This document shows positions 8,533 to 16,050 of a stretch of 64,000 nucleotides of DNA, piece after piece (position 1 is the first letter of the stretch; every line of letters begins with the position of its first letter). The translations under genes were made by a program, and so were the position numbers. The notes under the pieces were generated by a model. It did no database searches and was not told where the DNA came from. It worked only from the letters and a program-made list of their open reading frames with translations. Source of the DNA: Aldehydirespirator sp963667505 (lineage in GTDB: Bacteria > Actinomycetota > Acidimicrobiia > Acidimicrobiales > Aldehydirespiratoraceae); assembly GCA_963667505.2 (NCBI GenBank), contig OY763490.2, positions 2,170,001 through 2,234,000 on the forward strand, written 5' to 3'.

Positions 8533-8586
8533 AACACTAAAACTTGCAAAAACAATAAAGGCCACAAAAACACTAAAGCTCGCAAA
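8533..8586 (+). repeat. three contiguous 18-bp AT-rich tandem repeats
   Basis: Copies at 8533-8550, 8551-8568 and 8569-8586 follow AACAcTAAAgctcgCAAA. The outer two differ at 2 of 18 positions and the middle differs from the third at 4. The block ends 49 bases before the ATPase start and is markedly AT-rich against its surroundings. That suggests a protein-binding iteron array or promoter element. Read as codons it gives Lys-rich six-residue repeats, but no start context supports translation. Confidence 0.6.
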
Positions 8587-8634
8587 GCGCACGCGGCTAC
8601 ACTTGCTTGAGCACCAGTCCTCAGGAGCACGCCG

Positions 8635-9783
8635 ATGGCAGGTCGCAATCCATTCTCACCCACCTTCGGAGCGTCCCCACCCGTGATCGCGGGTCGCGAC
8701 GACCTGCTGCAGTCCGTCGACGATGCGCTGGAGACAGGCCCGACCCACCCCGACTACACGACTCTGTTTCTGGGTGCCAGGGGTGCGGGCAAGACGGTGG
8801 TGCTCAACGCGGTCGAGGACCTGGCCCGGGCTCGAGGCTGGCTGATCGTCAGCGAGGACGCCTCGACGCCGGGCCTGCTCGGCCGTTTAGCTCGCGCCTC
8901 GGCCAAGCTGCTGGACAGCCTCGAAAGAGCTCCCGGCAGGCGGATCCGGGGAATGACAGCCGCGGGACTTGACATCGAGTTCGAGCCGGTCTCCGAAGCT
9001 GAGCCGTCCGAGCCAGGGCCGGCCGAAGCGCTCCGCGGCGCGCTTTCCTCTATCGGCAAGGCTCTGAGTGATCAAGGCACGGGTCTCTTGATCACCTTGG
9101 ACGAGTTGCTGAGCGCCGACGTCGACGAGGTCCGGCAATTCGGCTCGGTCATGCAGCATGTCTGCCGCCGAGAGCAGCAGCCGATCGCATTCATGGGCGC
9201 AGCCCTGCAACAGTTCGAAGAGGTGTTGGAGTCAGACGACGCCGCAACCTTCATGCAACGATGCTCGCGCTACGACATAGGACGGCTGGACTCGCAGGCA
9301 ACGCGTCTGGCAATTGCCAAGCCGATAGAGGACAAGGGTGCGAGCATCGACCCGGAGGCACTGAGGCGTGCGGTAGAAGCCTCGTCGGGGTACGCCTTCA
9401 TGGTCCAACTCGTCGGGTTCCACAGCTGGGCCGCCACATCCGACCCCTCGTTGGGAATAGGGGTCGATGAGGTAGCTGTCGGCCTTGCCCGGGCGCAGGG
9501 CAGGATCGCGAGGCTGGTCATCGGCCCGACGTGGCGGGGACTCTCAGAGGTGGACCGCCGGTTTCTTCTTGCCATGGCACAGGACGACGGCGAGTCCCGT
9601 CTCGCCGACGTGGCGGAGCGCCTGGGCGTCGACACCAGCTACGCAGGCGTCTACCGGAGGCGGCTGATCCGAGCCGGCATGATCGTGGCGACCAGTCGGG
9701 GCCAGATCGACCTGGCCCATCACACCGCCCGACAGTGGCTTCGCCACAAGGCGCGCCCAGACGACCCCGCAGCGGCGAGCTGA
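8635..9783 (+). CDS. AAA/STAND-like ATPase with C-terminal winged-helix region
   Basis: 382 residues. Walker A GARGAGKT lies at 47-54 and Walker B LLITLDEL with Asp156/Glu157 at about 151-158. A sensor-like FMGAALQQF stretch and helical lid follow. The end (about 300-370) reads as a winged helix (FLLAMAQDDGESRLADVAERLGVDTSYAGVYRRRLI). This is the layout of ATPase_2/archaeal-type ATPases, often of unknown or regulatory/defence role. ATG 8635 follows AGGAG. It is preceded by three 18-bp tandem repeats. A related but divergent ATPase lies at 13654-14745. Function unassigned. Confidence 0.8.
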   Translation: MAGRNPFSPTFGASPPVIAGRDDLLQSVDDALETGPTHPDYTTLFLGARGAGKTVVLNAVEDLARARGWLIVSEDASTPGLLGRLARASAKLLDSLERAPGRRIRGMTAAGLDIEFEPVSEAEPSEPGPAEALRGALSSIGKALSDQGTGLLITLDELLSADVDEVRQFGSVMQHVCRREQQPIAFMGAALQQFEEVLESDDAATFMQRCSRYDIGRLDSQATRLAIAKPIEDKGASIDPEALRRAVEASSGYAFMVQLVGFHSWAATSDPSLGIGVDEVAVGLARAQGRIARLVIGPTWRGLSEVDRRFLLAMAQDDGESRLADVAERLGVDTSYAGVYRRRLIRAGMIVATSRGQIDLAHHTARQWLRHKARPDDPAAAS

Positions 9784-9793
9784 GGAGCTGGCG

Positions 9794-10786
9794 ATGGCCT
9801 TTCGGTTTGACCATGTGGGGTTCCTGGCCCCCGACGTGGACTACAGCTTCGGTGTGTACCGGGCGCTGGGGTGCGAGTTGACCGAGCGGGTTTATCGGCG
9901 CGGCAGCCACGATGTGGCCTATGGCGGTGCGGGGACAGATGTGCTGCTCGAGTTCCAGGGACCGCCGCTGCTGGCCGAGTCCGAGGAGTACCTGAGGAAC
10001 CAGCCGTGGAGTATCGAGCGGGTGGCATTGGTGTGCGACGATGTGGAGGCGGCTTACGCCGGGCTCATGGCCGCAGGAGTTCCGTCGGCTTGGTCGCCGG
10101 AGCCGTTCATCGTTGACGGCGTGACTCTGGCCGTGGCCGCGGGCGTGTGGTCGCCGGAGGGGCTGATGATCGACCTGGTCGAGCACCTCGACGTGGCCGT
10201 TCCCCGGCCTGTTCGGGGCCCGCGGGACGACCTGGCCCTGCACCATGTGTGCTTCGTGACCTCCGACCTGGCTCGGGCCGAGGCGTTCTGGGTCGAGCAC
10301 TTCGGGCTGGTCAAGACCTATGACTTCACCGCGCCGCTACCCGGCGGCGGCACCCAGGGGTTCGTGATGCTGAGCGACCCGTTCTTCGACGCGGCCGGCC
10401 ACGAGTTCAGCCTGGAGATCATCGGCGGCGCCTTCGACACCATCGACGGGCCGGTGTTCGAGCGCCGGGGAAGCTGCTACGACCACATCTGCTTCACCAC
10501 CGGCGACGTGGCCGACACCTGGCAGCGGGCGGTGGACCGGGGCGTGGAGCCGTTGAGCGAACCGGCCTACTACCCCGAGTACGACAGCACCATCGCATGG
10601 CTGTACGACGCCGACAGCACCCACATCGAGCTGATGAGCCCGGTGCCAGCCGACCTGATGGCCGATGCCCATCGCCGTGGCCGCTGCGACAACCATTGGG
10701 TGGACGACTGGCAGCGCAACCCGGCGGTGCTCCCCCGCCGGGGCGACACCGCCTTGCAGATGCACCGGACCGATACCCGAGAATGA
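9794..10786 (+). CDS. VOC-family protein with two domains
   Basis: 330 residues. The first VOC module (about 1-140) begins FRFDHVGFLAPDVDYSFGVY; the second (about 145-300) begins LHHVCFVTSDLARAEAFW and ends IAWLYDADSTHIELMSP, with His and Glu metal-ligand candidates. It resembles two-domain extradiol dioxygenase or glyoxalase-like proteins; the reaction is unknown. ATG 9794 follows GAGGAG. Its TGA overlaps the ATG of a 14-codon micro-ORF that is in turn coupled to the alcohol dehydrogenase. Confidence 0.85.
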   Translation: MAFRFDHVGFLAPDVDYSFGVYRALGCELTERVYRRGSHDVAYGGAGTDVLLEFQGPPLLAESEEYLRNQPWSIERVALVCDDVEAAYAGLMAAGVPSAWSPEPFIVDGVTLAVAAGVWSPEGLMIDLVEHLDVAVPRPVRGPRDDLALHHVCFVTSDLARAEAFWVEHFGLVKTYDFTAPLPGGGTQGFVMLSDPFFDAAGHEFSLEIIGGAFDTIDGPVFERRGSCYDHICFTTGDVADTWQRAVDRGVEPLSEPAYYPEYDSTIAWLYDADSTHIELMSPVPADLMADAHRRGRCDNHWVDDWQRNPAVLPRRGDTALQMHRTDTRE

Positions 10787-10827
10787 ACGCCCACACGGCA
10801 CGACCCGCAGGAGGCCACCGAGAATGA
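10783..10827 (+). CDS. micro-ORF of 14 codons relaying VOC gene to alcohol dehydrogenase
   Basis: Its ATG overlaps the VOC stop (ATGA, 10783-10786) and its TGA overlaps the dehydrogenase ATG (ATGA, 10824-10827). An 11-bp direct repeat (10777-10787 and 10818-10828, period 41) places the same Arg-Glu-stop/start junction on both sides, so peptide and VOC protein both end in Arg-Glu. It contains the AGGAGG (10809-10814) that serves the dehydrogenase. Product stability unknown. Confidence 0.3.
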   Translation: MNAHTARPAGGHRE

Positions 10828-11858
10828 AGGCTGCCATCTACGACGCCCCCGACCTGCCGCTGCGCATTGCCGAAGTGCCCGATCCCCGACCTGGCCCCGG
10901 TCAGGCCGTCATCAGAGTGTCGGCCTGCGGGGTGTGCGGCTCAGACCTGCACGCCACCACCCCCGAGGGCGACCTGGCCCGCCGGGGTGCGGTGCTCGGC
11001 CATGAGGTCACCGGCAAGATCGTCGAGATGGGCCCCGAACCGGTCGGGGACTGGGCGTTGGGCGACCGGGTCTACGCCATCCCGCTCGGATCGTGCGGCC
11101 GCTGTCCCCATTGCCAGCTCGACCGCCCCGAGGATTGCCCGAACCAGTTGACCTTCGGGGGGTTAGGCCCCGACGAGCCCGACGGCGCCTACGCCGAGCA
11201 CCTGACGGTGTCGCTGTCGGACCTGCTGGCCGTTCCCGACGGCGTTTCCATGGATGTGGCCGCGCTGTGCGAGCCGCTGGCCACTGGGCTGATGTGCGTA
11301 CGCCAGGCCCAGCTGGAGATCGGTCACCGGGTGCTGATCATGGGCGCCGGCCCCATCGGGCTGGCCGCCACCATCTGGGCCCGGTTCCTGGGCACTCGCC
11401 GGGTGGTGGTGTCCGAACGGGTCGAGCACCGCCGGAAACTGGCTCTGCGCCTCGGGGCTACCGACACCATCGACGCCGGCTCGGGCGCCGATGTCGCTGA
11501 ACAATTCGCCGAGTTGACCGGCGCGGAGCCCGACGCGGTGATCGAGGCGGTGGGGCGACCGGGGATGCTCAATGCGGCCATCGCGGCGGTGCGGCCCCAC
11601 GGGACGGTGGTGACCGGCGGGGTGTGCATGGAGCCCGACTGGTTCGACCACCTGCTGGCCTATTTCAAGGAGCCGCAGATCCGCACGGCCCGCGTCTACA
11701 CGAAGGACGAGAACCGGTTCATCCTGGAGATGATCGCCTCCGGGCGCATCGACCCCACGCCGATGATCTCCCACCGCATAGGCCTCGACGACCTGCCCGA
11801 TGTCTTCGAGGCGCTGCGCACCCCCACCGACCAATGCAAAGTCATGGTGATGCCCTAG
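10824..11858 (+). CDS. zinc-dependent alcohol dehydrogenase (MDR family)
   Basis: 344-residue medium-chain dehydrogenase. Catalytic-zinc Cys in ACGVCGSDLH (about 32-41) and His-Glu in LGHEV are present. The structural-zinc lobe has four cysteines (SCGRCPHCQ and EDC), and the Rossmann motif is GAGPIG. An acidic/basic stretch after the second strand (VVSERVEHRRK) reads as NAD- rather than NADP-binding, though weakly. Related to threonine/sorbitol dehydrogenase-like enzymes. ATG 10824 is set by AGGAGG at 10809-10814. It is likely co-transcribed with the VOC gene before it and the dimethylformamidase-like gene after it. Confidence 0.9.
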   Translation: MKAAIYDAPDLPLRIAEVPDPRPGPGQAVIRVSACGVCGSDLHATTPEGDLARRGAVLGHEVTGKIVEMGPEPVGDWALGDRVYAIPLGSCGRCPHCQLDRPEDCPNQLTFGGLGPDEPDGAYAEHLTVSLSDLLAVPDGVSMDVAALCEPLATGLMCVRQAQLEIGHRVLIMGAGPIGLAATIWARFLGTRRVVVSERVEHRRKLALRLGATDTIDAGSGADVAEQFAELTGAEPDAVIEAVGRPGMLNAAIAAVRPHGTVVTGGVCMEPDWFDHLLAYFKEPQIRTARVYTKDENRFILEMIASGRIDPTPMISHRIGLDDLPDVFEALRTPTDQCKVMVMP

Positions 11859-11895
11859 TGGGACTGCGACGCTTGCACACACGGGAGCAGCCGCG

Positions 11896-13539
11896 GTGAC
11901 CGTTGAGCGGGGCAGTTCGGAGGGGCAGTGGCTCACCTGGCTGGAGCGGATCACCGCTGACGGGCCGAGTGACGACCCCGGGGCGCTGGAGATCTGGGGC
12001 TACACCGACCGGCCCAGCTACGCGCCGGGCGAGACGGTGGGGCTCCACGTCTCCACTAGCGCGCCCGAGTGGGGCTTCGAGGTGTGGCGGGACGGGCACG
12101 CCTTCGAGAAGGTGCTCGCGCGGGGCGGCCTAGCCGGCGCGCACCATCCGGTCGGCGACGACGCAGTCGCCATGGGTTGCGGCTGGCCCCAGGGTGCCTC
12201 CTTCGAGGTCCCGGCGGGCTGGGCCTCGGGCGGGTACATCGTGGTGCTGCGGGGCGAGCGGGACGGCCGCGAGGTCACCCAGGACGCCTTCTTCGTGCTC
12301 CGGGCCGCCGTGCCCGGCCGACGTTCGAAGCTGGCCATGGTGGCGGCCACCTACACCTGGCAGGAGTACAACGACTGGGGCGGGGGCTGCGGGTACTTCT
12401 CCGACGAGTACGTCGACCACACCGCCGACCCGCTGGAGGTGCGCGAGAAGAGCTTCAAGCCCCGCCTCAGCTTCCACCGGCCGTGGTCGAGGGGCCTGAT
12501 CCGCACCCCGGTGGGAGCGCCCCGAATCGCCCAGCCGCCCCCGCCGGTGGGCGCGGCCGTGGGGGTGCCAGCCGCGGACTGGGCCATCAGCCACGGCTAC
12601 TCGGTGTGGACGGTGGCCGCAGGCTGGGCCCGCTACGACGCCCTGACGTTCCGCTGGCTGGAGGCCAACGGGTACGAGCCCGAGCTGCTGTCGCAGTGGG
12701 ACCTCGACCGCGACCCCGGCGTGCTCGACTCCTATGAGGCAGTAGTCACCACCGGCCACGACGAGTACTGGACGGCCGCGGGCAGAAGCGTCCTCGACCG
12801 GTTCGTCGAGCAGGGCGGCAGCTACGCCCGCCTGGGCGGCAACATCGTGTGGCAGGTGCGCATGGAGGACGGCCTGAGCACCCAGGTGTGCCACAAGTAC
12901 GCGGCCCACGCCGACCCCGAGCGCCATCGCGACGACATCGACCGGCGCACCGGCGCGTTCGAGGCCCACTACATCGACCGGCCCCCGGTCACCACCTTCG
13001 GCGCCAACGGCCTCCGGGGCGTGTACTCCCGCATGGCCGGCCTGTCGCCCCGGGGGACGGGCGGGTTCATCGTGTACCGGCCCGGCCACTGGGCCTTCGA
13101 CGGCGCCGACGTCTACTACGGCGATGTCCTCGGTCCCGACGTTCCTCTAGTCGGCTACGAGACCGACGGGGTGGCCTACACGTTCCACCGGGGCCTCCCC
13201 TATCCCACCGGCGAGGACGGCGCCCCCGAGCACTTGGAGATCCTGGCCCTGACCCCGGTGACCCTCGAGGAGGAGGACCACGGCCAGGCCGGGAACCTGA
13301 TCTCCATCGCCGACGGCGACCTGGCCTTCGCAGCCGAGGCCCTCTTCGCCGAGGACACCCGCGAGAACCGCGACCGCATCCGCTACGGCAGCGCGGTCGT
13401 CACCGCCATGACCAAGGGCGCAGGCGAGGTCTTCTGCGCAGGAACCACCGAGTGGTGCCACGCCCTGGCGGTGGGCGACACCCAGGCAGAGACCATCACC
13501 CGCAACGTCCTAGACCGCTTCCTCGCCCAACCTGGGTAG
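11896..13539 (+). CDS. N,N-dimethylformamidase beta-subunit-like protein
   Basis: 547 residues. The central part carries the YTWQEYNDWGG stretch (about 153-163) and TTGHDEYWT (about 285-293), both characteristic of the large (beta) subunit domain of dimethylformamidase and its many uncharacterised relatives. An N-terminal beta-rich domain (SYAPGETVGLHVS) precedes it. Dimethylformamidase hydrolyses amide bonds using iron bound by two Tyr and one Glu; the equivalents were not verified here. No small alpha subunit is seen nearby. GTG 11896 follows GGGAG. Actual substrate unknown. Confidence 0.8.
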   Translation: MTVERGSSEGQWLTWLERITADGPSDDPGALEIWGYTDRPSYAPGETVGLHVSTSAPEWGFEVWRDGHAFEKVLARGGLAGAHHPVGDDAVAMGCGWPQGASFEVPAGWASGGYIVVLRGERDGREVTQDAFFVLRAAVPGRRSKLAMVAATYTWQEYNDWGGGCGYFSDEYVDHTADPLEVREKSFKPRLSFHRPWSRGLIRTPVGAPRIAQPPPPVGAAVGVPAADWAISHGYSVWTVAAGWARYDALTFRWLEANGYEPELLSQWDLDRDPGVLDSYEAVVTTGHDEYWTAAGRSVLDRFVEQGGSYARLGGNIVWQVRMEDGLSTQVCHKYAAHADPERHRDDIDRRTGAFEAHYIDRPPVTTFGANGLRGVYSRMAGLSPRGTGGFIVYRPGHWAFDGADVYYGDVLGPDVPLVGYETDGVAYTFHRGLPYPTGEDGAPEHLEILALTPVTLEEEDHGQAGNLISIADGDLAFAAEALFAEDTRENRDRIRYGSAVVTAMTKGAGEVFCAGTTEWCHALAVGDTQAETITRNVLDRFLAQPG

Positions 13540-13653
13540 AGGGGCCGTGCAGCAGCGGATGCAGCCCTCCGCAACACGCTTGATGAAGCCATCGCAACCT
13601 TCGATTCAGCCCATGGCGAAGGACCGTTCGCGGTCGCCTGCTCGCTCGGCCTG

Positions 13654-14745
13654 CTAGAGCACGAAACGCCGGCGGAGCCAGTCGGCCAGCAGCGGGTCGA
13701 CGATCCCCATCCGCTTGCCTCTTCGGGATAGAACGCCCTTGCCGATGAGCGACATCGCGGCGTCGCGTGCCGTGGCTGGCGGCAGGTCGAGCAGTTCGGC
13801 CGCTCGCCCGTAGATGCTGTCACCTGCGGCGATGGCCCTCAGGGTACGCCTCTGACCTGAGGGCAGCAGCTCAAAGATGCGCTCGGAGGCAGCGTCGGTA
13901 TTGCTGCGCACCTCGGCAAGCGCCGCTTCCCAGACACGAAGGTCAGCAGCCACACCGGACTCGGTCAGCCGCCAGACGGCGTCGGCGAGCTGCATGGCCC
14001 GTTGCGGGTGGCCGCCGGCCAGAGCCACCACGCGGCCTGCCGCGCCTCCAGCGTCACGACCGGTGCGGGCGAACCCCGCCTCGATGATTCTCAGCACGGC
14101 CTCATCGGCGAGCGGTCCGATCTCAATGAGGTCGGCCTGAGCGAAGAAGGGCTGGGACTGTTCACTGAACAGGGTCCGCATCGTCGACGGCTCGGAACCC
14201 GCGAAGACGATGCCAAGCGACTGGTAGTGGTGCTGCAGAGCAGTCCTCAGCACCCCGGCGCCGCCTTCGACGCCAGCGATTCCTGAGAACTCGTCGATGA
14301 CAACGAAGATGTCGTGACGAGAAGCAGCCCTGGCCAGCACATCGAGCATCGACCTCAAAGCCAGCACCGGGTCTGCTCTGCGACGGGGGCTGCGGGTCAT
14401 CTCCACGCTCAGCACACCGATCGAGAGCGAGACCGTCGCCGCGATCGAGTCGAGCACCCGCCGCGCCGGACCGACCACGCCCGCCAGGCCCCGGTCGAAG
14501 GCGGCTGCCAGATCAGCCATCGAAGCCATCTGGTACAGGTCGATCCACACGGGCTCGGGCCCGACAGCCTCGAGGTCTGCCGCCACCCGCTTCAGCAGGC
14601 TGGTCTTGCCGTAGCGGCGAGGCCCGACCAGAGCGGTGAGCCGTCGATCCGATATGCGCTGCGCGATGTCGATGGCCAGGTCCTCGCGTCCGGACACCTG
14701 CTCCGGCCGCAGCGGCCCGTGATAGGGAAATGGGCTAGCGCTCAC
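13654..14745 (-). CDS. ATPase_2/archaeal-type ATP-binding protein
   Basis: 363 residues: Walker A GPRRYGKTS (41-49), Walker B DIFVVIDEF with Asp151/Glu152, a GSEPSTM sensor-like turn, a GGHPQRAMQLA lid motif and a C-terminal winged-helix region (ILLPATARDAAMSLIGKGV-like, about 310-350). The GPRRxGKTSLL form is typical of the ATPase_2 clade found across archaea and bacteria, often as solitary or defence-associated genes. GTG 14745 is used. Four half-sites lie directly upstream. It diverges from the MNT/HEPN pair. Confidence 0.8.
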   Translation of the reverse strand: MSASPFPYHGPLRPEQVSGREDLAIDIAQRISDRRLTALVGPRRYGKTSLLKRVAADLEAVGPEPVWIDLYQMASMADLAAAFDRGLAGVVGPARRVLDSIAATVSLSIGVLSVEMTRSPRRRADPVLALRSMLDVLARAASRHDIFVVIDEFSGIAGVEGGAGVLRTALQHHYQSLGIVFAGSEPSTMRTLFSEQSQPFFAQADLIEIGPLADEAVLRIIEAGFARTGRDAGGAAGRVVALAGGHPQRAMQLADAVWRLTESGVAADLRVWEAALAEVRSNTDAASERIFELLPSGQRRTLRAIAAGDSIYGRAAELLDLPPATARDAAMSLIGKGVLSRRGKRMGIVDPLLADWLRRRFVL

Positions 14746-14756
14746 CGCGTCCAGTA

Positions 14757-14799
14757 TACTCGGAAAACCCGAGTAGAAAATACTCGAAAAAACCGAGTA
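14757..14799. promoter_or_regulatory. cluster of four inverted half-sites upstream of the ATPase
   Basis: TACTCGG (14757), CCGAGTA (14769), TACTCG (14781) and CGAGTA (14794) form two adjacent inverted repeats with spacers of 5 and 7 bases. Half-site spacing is 12, 12 and 13 bp, close to one helical turn. The cluster begins 12 bases upstream of the ATPase GTG and sits between it and the divergent wHTH-MNT gene. It fits an operator for a dimeric repressor, possibly the wHTH-MNT protein (inference). Confidence 0.65.
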
Positions 14800-14921
14800 C
14801 AGATGCCATCAAGTGCTCAGAGTTTGGTATCGATCCAGCCCTGCGATGTCAGCCCCGTACCCTACCATTCAAAATTAGTACAATTGTTCCATTAATGATC
14901 GGTGTCGGATAGAGTCGGGAC

Positions 14922-15551
14922 GTGGACTTCAAGCGACCTGTCGAAGCCGTGATTCCTGGTGCACAGGGCAAGATCCTGGCAGTGCTGGTCGAGACTACGG
15001 CGGAACTGAATCTGCGAACCGTTGCTCGGTTGTCCGGGGTGAGTGTCGCTCAGACGTCACGGATCTTGCCTTCACTGGTCGCTCTCGGTCTTGTCGAGCG
15101 GCGCGAGGCTCCCCCATCAGCCCTGTTTCGGTTCGTGCACGACCATCTGGCATCTCAAGCAATTGCGCTGCTCGCCCGCGCTCGTGAGAGAGTCATCGAT
15201 GAACTGGGCCAGACAGCGGCCGAGCTCGACCCGGCGCCGGTGAGCATCGTCGTGTTCGGCTCGTTCGCGCGGGATGACGCCGACGCCCAGAGCGATATCG
15301 ACGTAGTGGTGGTGCGACCCGAGGCCCTCGACGAAGACGACGATCGGTGGCGCCGGGCACTTGAGAACTGGTGCCACAACGCCAAACGCCTCACCGGCAA
15401 CTCGATCGAGGTCTTTGAGATCGCCGAGGACGAGATCGCCGAGCGGCTCAGCGGCCAAGGCGCAGTGTGGCGAGACGTCACACGCGACGGTGTCACCGTG
15501 TTCGGGGCCGCCGTCGATCAACTACGGGGAACAGTTGCGAGGTCGTCGTAG
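14922..15551 (+). CDS. winged-helix plus MNT-type nucleotidyltransferase (antitoxin of HEPN pair)
   Basis: 209 residues. The N-terminal half is a winged helix (LNLRTVARLSGVSVAQTSRIL, about 29-49). The C-terminal half is a minimal nucleotidyltransferase with GSFARDD at 113-119 and Asp125-x-Asp127, i.e. exact GS-x10-DxD spacing. MNT proteins partner HEPN toxins; in characterised MNT/HEPN pairs the MNT protein adenylylates the HEPN toxin. The added wHTH suggests it also binds DNA, perhaps the half-site cluster upstream. GTG 14922. Its TAG shares one base with the GTG of the HEPN gene. Confidence 0.85.
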   Translation: MDFKRPVEAVIPGAQGKILAVLVETTAELNLRTVARLSGVSVAQTSRILPSLVALGLVERREAPPSALFRFVHDHLASQAIALLARARERVIDELGQTAAELDPAPVSIVVFGSFARDDADAQSDIDVVVVRPEALDEDDDRWRRALENWCHNAKRLTGNSIEVFEIAEDEIAERLSGQGAVWRDVTRDGVTVFGAAVDQLRGTVARSS

Positions 15552-15955
15552 TGTCCAGACAGATCCGCACGAGAACCGTCAACGCCAGCCAGGTGGGTGC
15601 CTATCTCGCCAAGGCTGAGGAGTATCTGGCCGCTTCGACGGTCGAACTCGAAGCCGCACGGCCGATAGCAGCGACCAGCCTTGCCATTCACGCCGCGATC
15701 AACGCGGCCGACGTTGTAACTGGCCAACGGATCGGGAGGCGCGCGGCCGGGCGCGACCACGATCAAGCGCTCACACTTCTGAAGGAGGCCGGCAAGGACG
15801 GAGCAGAAGTCGAGAAGAACCTCGCCCGGCTGCTGCCGCTCAAGACCAGAGCCGAGTACGAGCCCGACGCCATCGCTATGTCCGAGGCGAGACGGGCCGT
15901 CGAGCGCGCGTCCCGCTGTGTGGCAACTGCGAGACGGGTGGCCCCACCGACATGA
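15551..15955 (+). CDS. HEPN-domain protein (putative toxin RNase)
   Basis: 134-residue, all-helical HEPN protein. The probable active motif is Arg64-x5-His70 in RRAAGRDH, fitting the R-x4-6-H signature of HEPN ribonucleases, preceded by AINAADVV (49-56). It starts at GTG 15551, overlapping the MNT stop by one base, so the two are translated together as expected for a toxin-antitoxin pair. Target RNA unknown. The gene ends 17 bases before a truncated dehydrogenase remnant. Confidence 0.82.
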   Translation: MSRQIRTRTVNASQVGAYLAKAEEYLAASTVELEAARPIAATSLAIHAAINAADVVTGQRIGRRAAGRDHDQALTLLKEAGKDGAEVEKNLARLLPLKTRAEYEPDAIAMSEARRAVERASRCVATARRVAPPT

Positions 15956-15971
15956 ACTACCCGGCTTCTAC

Positions 15972-16019
15972 TCACTCCTGGGGCAGCCGGTAGATCTTGC
16001 CGCACTCCTTGGCGAGGAC
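15972..16019 (-). pseudogene. 3' remnant of a zinc alcohol dehydrogenase gene
   Basis: Only the last 15 codons and the stop remain (reading VLAKECGKIYRLPQE-stop). They match the C-terminus of the intact dehydrogenase at 27054-28175 (ALAKECGKIYLLPQE), with few base changes over the first 45 bases. No upstream part of the gene is present. It abuts a 16-bp palindrome, so a deletion or insertion event probably removed the rest. Confidence 0.75.
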
Positions 16020-16026
16020 GCGACCC

Positions 16027-16042
16027 CCACAAACGTTTGTGG
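16027..16042. repeat. 16-bp perfect palindrome
   Basis: CCACAAACGTTTGTGG lies between the dehydrogenase remnant and the stop of the LLM gene, in the convergent gap between the HEPN gene and that gene. It could be a protein-binding site, a weak two-way terminator or a recombination scar. Confidence 0.6.
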
Positions 16043-16050
16043 ACAGAGCT

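Larger units (their letters stand above)
8264..8634. other. 371-base gene-free stretch with hairpins and tandem repeats
   Basis: No convincing gene. It holds a GC hairpin just after the dehydrogenase (8311-8330), an 8-bp perfect inverted repeat (CTCGTGGA/TCCACGAG, 8413-8433) and an AT-rich block of three 18-bp tandem repeats (8533-8586) leading to the ATPase start. A frame around 8390-8530 looks faintly coding on either strand but has no good start and no recognisable product. Confidence 0.6.

Noticed and set aside
8489..8686. Lys/Leu-rich six-residue repeat peptide across the 18-bp tandem repeats
   Set aside because: The peptide repeat follows automatically from 18-bp DNA repeats. There is no ribosome-binding site, and it would overlap the well-supported ATPase start.
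13540..13653. Faintly coding plus-strand stretch after the dimethylformamidase-like gene
   Set aside because: About 35 codons read smoothly (DEAIATFDSAHGEG) but there is no start, and no family is recognised. It may be a gene remnant but cannot be supported.
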